DNA from: Mesostigma viride
Lineage: Eukaryota > Streptophyta > Mesostigmatophyceae > Mesostigmatales > Mesostigmataceae
DNA: 62,556 bases
Direction of reading: 5' to 3'
Assembly: GCA_009746045.1 (NCBI GenBank)
Contig: RPFO01000808.1
Span: 42,501-105,056 of the forward strand
A program made the translations under genes and the position numbers. Position 1 is the first letter of the stretch. Each line of letters starts with the position of its first letter. The notes below the pieces were generated by a model. It saw only the letters and a program-made list of their open reading frames with translations. It made no database searches and was not told the origin of the DNA. This document shows positions 56,001 to 62,556 of the stretch, in pieces.

Positions 56001-59000
56001 AGCAAACAAACACCCCCCCCACACACACACATACACAAGCAAACAAACGGAAGCCCACACACACAAAAACACGCACACACACACGCAAACAAACGCACAC
56101 AGAAGCCAACAAGCCAACAAGCCAACAAGCCAACAAGCCAACAAGCCAACAAGCCAACAAGCCAACAAGCCAACAAGCCAACAAGCCAACGAGCCCACGA
56201 GCCAACGAGCCAACGAGCCAACGAGCCAACGAGCCAACGAGCCAACGAGCCAACGAGCCAACGAGCCAACGAGCCAACGAGCCAACGAGCCAACGAGCCA
56301 ACGAGCCAACGAGCCAACGAGCCAACGAGCCAACGAGCCAACGAGCCAACGAGCCCACGAGCCCACGAGCCCACGAGCCCACGAGCCCACGAGCCCACGA
56401 GCCCACGAGCCCACGAGCCCACGAGCCCACGAGCCCACGAGCCCACGAGCCCACGAGCCCACGAGCCCACGAGCCCACGAGCCCACGAGCCCACGAGCCC
56501 ACGAGCCCACGAGCCCACGAGCCCACGAGCCCACGAGCCCACGAGCCCACGAGCCCACGAGCCCACGAGCCCACGAGCCCACGAGCCCACGAGCCCACGA
56601 GCCCACGAGCCCACGAGCCCACGAGCCCACGAGCCCACGAGCCCACGAGCCCACGAGCCCACGAGCCCACGAGCCCACGAGCCCACGAGCCCACAAGCCC
56701 ACAAGCCCACAAGCCCACAAGCCCACAAGCCCACAAGCCCACAAGCCCACAAGCCCACAAGCCCACAAGCCCACAAGCCCACAAGCCCACAAGCCCACAA
56801 GCCCACAAGCCCACAAGCCCACAAGCCCACACGCCCACACGCCCCCCCGCCAGCCCGGCGGCCCGGCAGCCGGGCAGCCCGGCAGCCCGGCAGCCCGCGA
56901 GCCCGCAACCCGCGAGCCCGCGCGCCCGCAACCCGCGAGCCCGCGCGCCCGCGCGCCAACGCGCCAACGCGCCAACGCGCCAACGCGCCAACGCGCCAAC
57001 GCGCCAACGCGCCAACGCGCCAACGCGCCAACGCGCCAACGCGCCAACGCGCCAACGCGCCAACGCGCCAACAAACACTCACACACTCACACACACATAG
57101 CCTCACCTAATCCACCGTTTCACATATGCTCACACCTACTCAACACCTCGTGGGCACCTACTCTACAGTAGCGTAAACACGCACACGGCCAGCCTCACCT
57201 GGTCCGCCGCGTCGTACGCGTCCCCACCGCCATAGCCCCCCGCGTGCCCCCCCCACGCGGCCGCCATCGCCCCCTGCGCGCTGGCCCCATGCGCCGACCG
57301 AGGCTCCAGGCTGCTCAGCCACGCGCGGGTCACCTGGTGCCTGTCGGCAGAATAATACCCAGAGGGGGGCCCCGGCGCAGGGTATCCGGACGCCCCCCCC
57401 AGTGCCGACGCGCTCCGCTGCTGCTTGCTGGCACCGCTGGCATACGCGCCGTAGCTTGTGCTGCCATATGCGCCACATCCTTGCTGCGTGCCATAGCCGC
57501 CATGTCCTTGCTGCGAGGGGTGGCTGTGTGACGGATGAGACCAGGACGGTGGCGGTGGGTGTGGGTATGTCGAGGAATGGCTCGCTGGGTACGGCATGCC
57601 CACCACCGGCGAGTCTGTTTCCCCCCCCCCCCCCCACCCCACCCCATGAGGGACGGGCCTCCACGTCACTGGGTCGCCCCCCCTGGCCCCACACCTCCAC
57701 TGGGATGGCCAACCGCACGCCCCCGCCGCCCGTGGCCCTGTCCTTGCCAGCCAACCAAGTAGGTTTGGCCAAGGGGGTTGACTCAGCCCCTTGACCGGTA
57801 CCCGCATCCGTCACACCCAGCCCAACCCCACCTTTACCCCCCCCCTGTGCCTGCTTGCCGAAGAGATTGAACCGGGGGCTGCCAGCAGACGACTCCGCCC
57901 CTGTGTCAAACATGACAGGGTCCAGCGCCCACTGAGGCGGGTCCAGCGCCACAATCTCCGGCTGGCAACTCTCAGGGACCGCCACCTGGAGGCGAGAGAA
58001 CCGGCCACCGCGCGGGCTATCCGAGAACGGCCCATCCCCAACCGGCTGCCCCACCCTGGGGCTACCCACCACCACCGCCTGCAGCCGTGACCAAGCATTC
58101 GCCGCCTTCTCTTCGGGGCTTGTCTCTGCGGCATGGTCGTTGGGGCCATTCGTTCTATTCAATGCTGGGTCAGGGCCACCGCCTATCTCAAGGGCTGAGT
58201 TTGGGCCGTCGGCTCCCGTGAGGGCTGAGTATGGGCCCACCGCCAGGTCAACGCTGTCCTCCCCTGCAGGGGGCTCCGCCTTCTCCTCGCCGGCACCGGT
58301 CGCGCGCGCCAGTGGAAGCGGGACATGTCGGATATCGTCACGGGTGGCATGCGCAGGCACCAGTAGGGCCACATCAGCACCAGCTGCGTGTGCACGCACC
58401 GGAATGGGCAGGTTGTTGATGCTCGTCTCCAACCATCCCTCCTCGGTGGGCCCCCCATGCACGTTGCTCTCAGTGACCCCCCCATGCGCGTTGCCTTCCG
58501 TGCTATCCGACCTGTCCAGTGCACCACCCATGCCACCGAGATCGCAGCTGCTGTCCACCGACAGGGACTCTTTAGCGTCCAGGGACCCGTATCTGTCCAG
58601 GGACAGCTTCAAGTCCAGGGAGTCTTTTCTGTCCAGGGATTCCTTGCGGTCCAGGGTGCCGCTGGGTGGCAGGTCCAAGGGCGCCGAGCTAGGGGGTTTC
58701 CCGCCGTCCTTGGTCAGGGACGCCCAGGTGGGCGAGTTCTCTCCTGACGACCCCTTCTCTTCGCGCGCGTCATTACGTGCTGGCAGTGGGGTGTCCTCCG
58801 GTGCAGGCGGCTCGCTGACCTTTTCCTTTTTGACCACCTTTTTGACCACATTTTTGACGACCCATGTCGACGTGCCCTCCCAGAGGAGCTCCGGTCCCGC
58901 AGGGCTCACCTGCCTGGGGGGCAGGAGGAAGAGCCAGGGTAGCCACTGGTGGAGCCACGGGGGCGGCGGCTGGCCGGTCGTGACCAGCGTGGTCACCTGG

Positions 59001-59542
59001 AAGCTGAGGTCGCCCTCGGGGGTCAGCCAGGGTGTCCCTGACAGCGCATGCAGGTTGAGCACCTCGTCCACGTGGATGAAGCGCTTCTGCGCGATGCACG
59101 CTTTGCAGTGGACGGCTGACGTCAGTGTGATCGGGAATTTGGATGACGTCAGCAGGATCAGCTGCAGCGGGCCGGCCAGGGTGTACAGGTACGCGGGCGG
59201 CAGGTATTTCGGTTCCGGGCAGGTCCATGACTCAACGCCGTTGGTGCCTCCGACATGCTTCGGAATCGCCTGCTGGTAACGGGCCACGTGCGCGGCGCAG
59301 GGACGCAGGCCGGCGATGACGGCCTCGAGAGCAGGAAAGTTGCCGTTCTCGGGGGAAAGGAACCGCGGTTTCCGTAGCATGCTCCAAACGGCACGCAGGT
59401 AAATAAGCAGCAGGCTGGGAGGTGAGCCGCTGGCCCAGACGACCTGTGCACTCTTCCCAAGGCGCCATTTACTTTGTCTCCAGCCTCGGAGCGCGAAAAC
59501 CGCCACCAAAAGTGAGCATATCAGGACAAGAAAGGTGATCAT
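53092..59542 (-). CDS. Membrane-anchored MaoC/hotdog-like protein with very long low-complexity region
   Basis: Exon 1 runs 59542-57199 and exon 2 runs 55527-53092, with a 1671-bp GT-AG intron in phase 0; about 1590 residues. The N-terminus is a membrane anchor (ITFLVLICSLLVAVFAL). Residues about 112-200 (LPPAYLYTLAGPLQLILLTS, AVHCKACIAQKRFI, WLTPEGDLSF) look like the N-terminal hotdog half of MaoC-type dehydratases. Near residue 400, DDIRHVPLPLARATG resembles the hydratase motif D-x-N-P-x-H but lacks Asn-Pro. Next come SLDRK repeats and Ser/Gly-rich sequence. Exon 2 has a hydrophobic patch (LDNLLILGGIAATLAG) and GLVMEVEFLHRDPLPRMF, then Gly/Pro/Ser-rich sequence. A 15-C run at 57621-57635 breaks the frame by one base. 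The family call is tentative; activity is doubtful. Confidence 0.5.
53111..53134. repeat. Poly-C run inside the last codons of the MaoC-like gene
   Basis: More than 20 C on plus encode a Gly run on minus just before the stop at 53092, so the exact C-terminus depends on the run length. Confidence 0.9.
55528..57198 (-). other. Intron of the MaoC-like gene
   Basis: The donor (minus) is CAG|GTGAGG ending at 57199; the acceptor is ATCACAG|AGCCGG starting at 55527. Both fit the phase of the flanking reading frames (YDAADQ into SRLRVSL). Most of the intron is satellite. Confidence 0.75.
56099..57072. repeat. 8-bp satellite in five homogenised blocks
   Basis: Blocks in order: AAGCCAAC (56102-56189), GAGCCAAC (56190-56353), GAGCCCAC (to about 56692), AAGCCCAC (to about 56830), a mixed GC-rich stretch, and GCGCCAAC (about 56955-57072). 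All share one 8-bp register. ORFs of about 400 codons on both strands are by-products of the repeat. Confidence 0.95.
57621..57635. repeat. 15-C homopolymer at a frame break in the MaoC-like gene
   Basis: Upstream coding is in one minus-strand frame and downstream coding (SHSSTYPHPPPPSWSHPSHS, YDAADQ) in another. The switch falls at this run. Confidence 0.85.
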
Positions 59543-60761
59543 GGGTGGGCCTAAGGCCCAAACGGCAGCAACTGCCCAGTTTAAGCTAGCATGAAACCTG
59601 TTAGATATCGTATACCCATGGGGCGGTTTGCAACTGTCCTACATTATGAAATTTCCAACGGCCCCAAATACAACCCCAATTTCGCCGATTTAACGCGATA
59701 ACGAAGCAAAACACTGCGTCCTGATCTGAATTGCCCCAAGCAGGATCGGCATTCGCCGCGCAGCTGTTTTCCCAACCTCCATTTTTGCATCGGCGTTGGT
59801 TTCCACCATTCTCTCCACGGAACATACAATGCAACCTACAATTTTTAGATTGCGATTTCAACCATGAAGTAATTGCTTTCCTGCCATTCCTCTTCAAAAT
59901 CGGACACGGCATCGCGTAATACAATGTATGAGCAGCCATTGTTGATTTGACCTGTGAAAAGGGCTTCTACTCTGGCAGGTAAATCTGGGGCGACCACTTT
60001 CGGCCTATCCAGGTGATCCAGGGTTCCTGGATCTCAGAATTTCTATTGCGCATCTAGAATTTACTGTACAACGCAACATATTGATCCAAATCCTGGAGAA
60101 TCCTGGGTGGATGTCGGGCAGTTTGTGGCTTGTGAGATGTACACGTGCCTCTCGCTCAAGATACCCATGACCGTTGGCTTCCGTCGGATGACGTATGTAC
60201 CTCGCTTGAGCGGCTTCCCTCTCGCTGTACGGAGACGCACGTACGCAGCTTTTGTCAGAATTGAGAATTTGAAGGTGTACTGTATACTATGTATGCAATC
60301 CTATACGATCTATATCCGTATACAAAGCCATTGGTTTAAGTACCCGACGTTGCTACCGGCGCTGCGCTCCTGTCGCTTCCTTCTGTCTCTTCCAGCTTCT
60401 GGAATATCGCCCCCGCGGCCCGCGGCCCCCAAGTACGAAACGGGTGGCCATCAAGAGCTTTCTGAAGAATCCGTGCAGGGCACCCTTCTGGAGCATTTTG
60501 CCGCCAAAGCCAATGAGAGCGAAACGTGCCTGGTTGGACAACCGTCTGGCCCGCGATCTCGCGACAAACAGCACGAAGCCTTGGACACGCGACTTCTGCA
60601 TGCTGTGGGAAAGGCGCAAAACACTCCGTGCATCGGCCAGTTTCTAATAATTCTCGGCAGGTCTGCCCACCCACGGCTTGAAAACTTTATCCATTTCGGG
60701 TCGGCTCTGTTGGCCGGCTGCTGTCAGCCAACGCTTTCGCAGTCTCGGGAGGCAAGGCAAG
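59543..60761. promoter_or_regulatory. Shared intergenic region between divergent genes
   Basis: The MaoC-like gene starts at 59542 (minus) and the dynamin gene at 60762 (plus). The 1.2 kb between them has no convincing ORF and must hold both promoters and leaders. No clear TATA box was found. Confidence 0.45.
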
Positions 60762-61458
60762 ATGGGAGGGGGCACCGGGGCATGGTGGAAAACTTCCACT
60801 GAAAAAGTGGTATCCGAGTTTCTGAAGGGATCAAATCTCTTTGATCGCCTGGCCAAGTCGTCTTATGGGAAATTTATGAAGGTCGTCGAGGACACCCACA
60901 TCGACGATAATAATTTTACTTTGCCAAAGATTGTGGTCATTGGACAGGAAAGCGCTGGAAAGAGCTCGCTTTTGGAGTCAATTACAAAGTGTCCCGTTTT
61001 CCCTCGAGACAGGACAGTTTGCACGCGCATGCCCATTAGGCTGCGCCTCATCCACGATGCCAAAGACAGCGTTGATTATACGTTCCGTAACGAGCGCAAG
61101 AGATTGGAGAGGAGGGAAGATCTACTTGACGAGCTGCATGGCGTGATGAAGATGCTGACGGACAGCAAGGGCAACCCAGTTATCACAGAGGACGAGTTGG
61201 TCGTGACGATTAAGTCCCCAGCGGTCCCGAATTTCGAGTTGATTGATCTTCCCGGTATCCGAGAGTACCCTTTGGAGTTGCGCGAAACCACCAAGAGTCT
61301 GTGCCAAAAATACTTGGAGTCTCCCGATACGATGATTCTGTGCGTCGTCCCGGCCACCAACCCGCGCCTGACGGGCAGCCAAGCCATCGGCATGGTTTTG
61401 GACAACAAGAAGCAGGCCAACACCATCCTGGCGCTGACCATGACTGACAAAGTGCCGG
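60762..61458 (+). CDS. Dynamin-family GTPase, first coding exon (partial gene)
   Basis: The ATG at 60762 (AAGATGGGAGGG, A at -3 and G at +4) opens MGGGTGAWWKTSTEKVVSEF. The GTPase domain shows G1 GQESAGKSSLLE, G2 RTVCTRMPI, G3 LIDLPGI and, near the exon end, a G4 that reads TMTD where dynamins have TKxD. Dynamins are large self-assembling GTPases that constrict membranes; which member this is cannot be told from 232 residues. The exon ends at CCG|GTACGT (61458) and the GTPase domain is incomplete, so the gene continues past the window. An earlier in-frame ATG at 60678 would add 28 residues without family resemblance. Confidence 0.9.
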
Positions 61459-62096
61459 TACGTTACTAACCTATCCTTTTAGTAATAAATTTGAAGTAAC
61501 TGCATGTTACTAACTTATCCTTTAAGTAATTGAGCTCCGCCTGCCCCTGTCGTTTCGCTGAGGACGTCTGGTATGTCTTGCTGCGTGGCTTTACCTAGTG
61601 CTTAAAATATAGTGCTTCTTTTTAGATATTGTGTCTTGCCCCAGGAGGGTCAATGGCAGTTGCAATGGGTTTGATGCTCATATGGCCCTGCTTTCATCGT
61701 TGGGCTGGCAGGCGTGATTAATTAATTGATAGCAGTTGAGGTATTGCTGCAGTTAGGAGAATTCTTAAAATTAAATTTGAGCCACGTAGTACAATCTAAC
61801 CAGTACAATTTGGTAGCGTAAAGCTGGAATCCAGCCAATGGAATAAGCTGGTTGCGGTGCAACGCGGTCGCTAGGTCGCTGCGTCCTCTTGCCCTCCCCC
61901 CATCGCCTTCTGCCATTGGGTTGCCAAGGAAAAACAGGTAGCTTGCATTCCTATATTCGGCCCATCCGACCCCCTGTCGAGGGGTCGCTCTCGCAAAGCC
62001 TAGTCCTTATCAAAGGCCATGTCTATATACCTGCCGTTGGGTTGCCAACGAAAAAATATTGCTTGCATATCTCTCCTCAAGTTGGATGGATTGATA
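61459..62096 (+). other. Start of dynamin intron 1
   Basis: Begins GTACGT. ACTAACCTATCC and ACTAACTTATCC phrases occur about 40 bp apart just after the donor, a small tandem duplication. No further dynamin exon is visible. Confidence 0.6.
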
Positions 62097-62556
62097 GGTG
62101 GAGGGAGGGAGGGAGGGAGGGAGGGAGGGAGGGAGGGAGGAGGGAGGGAGGGAGGGAGGGAGGGAGGGAGGGAGGGAGGGAGGGGGAGAGGGAGGGAGGG
62201 AGGGAGGGAGGGAGGGAGGGAGGGAGGGAGGGAGGGAGGGAGGGAGGAGGGAGGGAGGGAGGGAGGGAGGGAGGGAGGGAGGAGGGAGGGGGGAGGGGGA
62301 GGAGGGAGGGAGGGAGGGAGGGAGGAGGGGAGGGAGGGGAGGGAGGGAGGGAGGGAGGGAGGGAGGGAGGGAGGGAGGGAGGGAGGGAGGGAGGAGGGGG
62401 AGGGAGGGAGGGAGGGAGGGAAGGGAGGGGAGGAGGGAGGGAGGGAGGGAGGGGGGGAGGGGGAGGGGGAGGGAGGGAGGGAGGGAGGGAGGGAGGGAGG
62501 GAGGGAGGGGAGGGGAGGGAGGGAGGGAGGGGAGGAGGGAGGGGGAGGGAGGGAGG
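62097..62556 (+). repeat. (GGGA)n tract to the window edge
   Basis: About 460 bp of GGGA repeats with small slips (GGGGA, GGA). Strand-biased G3 runs make it a quadruplex candidate. It lies in the dynamin intron and continues off the edge. Confidence 0.97.

Noticed and set aside
55810-57171. ORFs of about 400 codons on both strands
   Set aside because: They arise from the 8-bp satellite, which lacks stops in any frame. The sequence is intronic by the splice sites of the flanking gene.
60107-60802. 231-codon ORF overlapping the dynamin start
   Set aside because: It is in another frame from the GTPase domain, has no recognisable motif, and its composition is that of non-coding DNA.
61459-61484. 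A 25-nt intron with a TACTAAC branch site right after the dynamin exon
   Set aside because: Splicing there would run straight into TAA stops, and 25 nt is too short for a normal intron.
62097-62556. Telomere
   Set aside because: The unit is GGGA, not a TTTAGGG-type algal telomere repeat, and it lies in a dynamin intron.

Overview
This is nuclear DNA of a eukaryote, most likely a green alga in the broad sense. Long GT-AG introns separate GC-rich exons, a TGTAA polyadenylation motif of the chlorophyte type follows the main gene, and the mobile elements (a DIRS/PAT-type tyrosine-recombinase retrotransposon, hAT, LTR and L1-like elements) fit that origin. The species cannot be named from the sequence. 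No rRNA, complete tRNA, CRISPR array or prokaryotic operon was found.

Layout. Positions 1-3162 are a tandem array of a 1587-bp unit, built from inverted copies of a roughly 250-bp module carrying a pol III B-box, perfect 76-bp palindromes, and dimers of a roughly 430-bp repeat. That repeat is the joined terminal repeat of the retrotransposon that follows (3163-8472, coding on minus). The retrotransposon has PAT-style split direct repeats and frameshifted gag and RT-RNase H-recombinase ORFs. Next come an internally deleted hAT element (8558-9900), a 72-bp tandem array (10081-10855) and a probable 1.9-kb solo LTR inserted in that array (10861-12765, 5-bp duplication TAATA).

Positions 12991-35730 hold a 16-exon plus-strand gene whose splice phases all agree. 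It encodes a leishmanolysin (M8) ectodomain with a degenerate zinc site (QEVMR where HExxH is expected), an EGF-like segment, one membrane span and a cytoplasmic tail of about 1500 residues in a single exon. At many of its splice junctions the neighbouring intron carries decayed tandem copies of the exon edge together with the splice site.

Positions 35.7-53 kb are intergenic and rich in mobile-element remains: a TTAA-flanked piggyBac-like element, L1-like ORF1 with a 3' hairpin and (TTAA)n tail, reverse-transcriptase fragments, a TIR element with palindromic ends, and long simple repeats. Positions 53092-59542 (minus) hold a two-exon gene for a membrane-anchored protein with a MaoC/hotdog-like region and a very long low-complexity part; its intron is filled by an 8-bp satellite. 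Divergent from it, 60762-61458 is the first coding exon of a dynamin-family GTPase that runs off the right edge through a (GGGA)n tract.

How the genes relate: the leishmanolysin-like and MaoC-like genes are convergent, and the MaoC-like and dynamin genes are head to head over 1.2 kb. Nothing in the sequence shows that the three act in one pathway.
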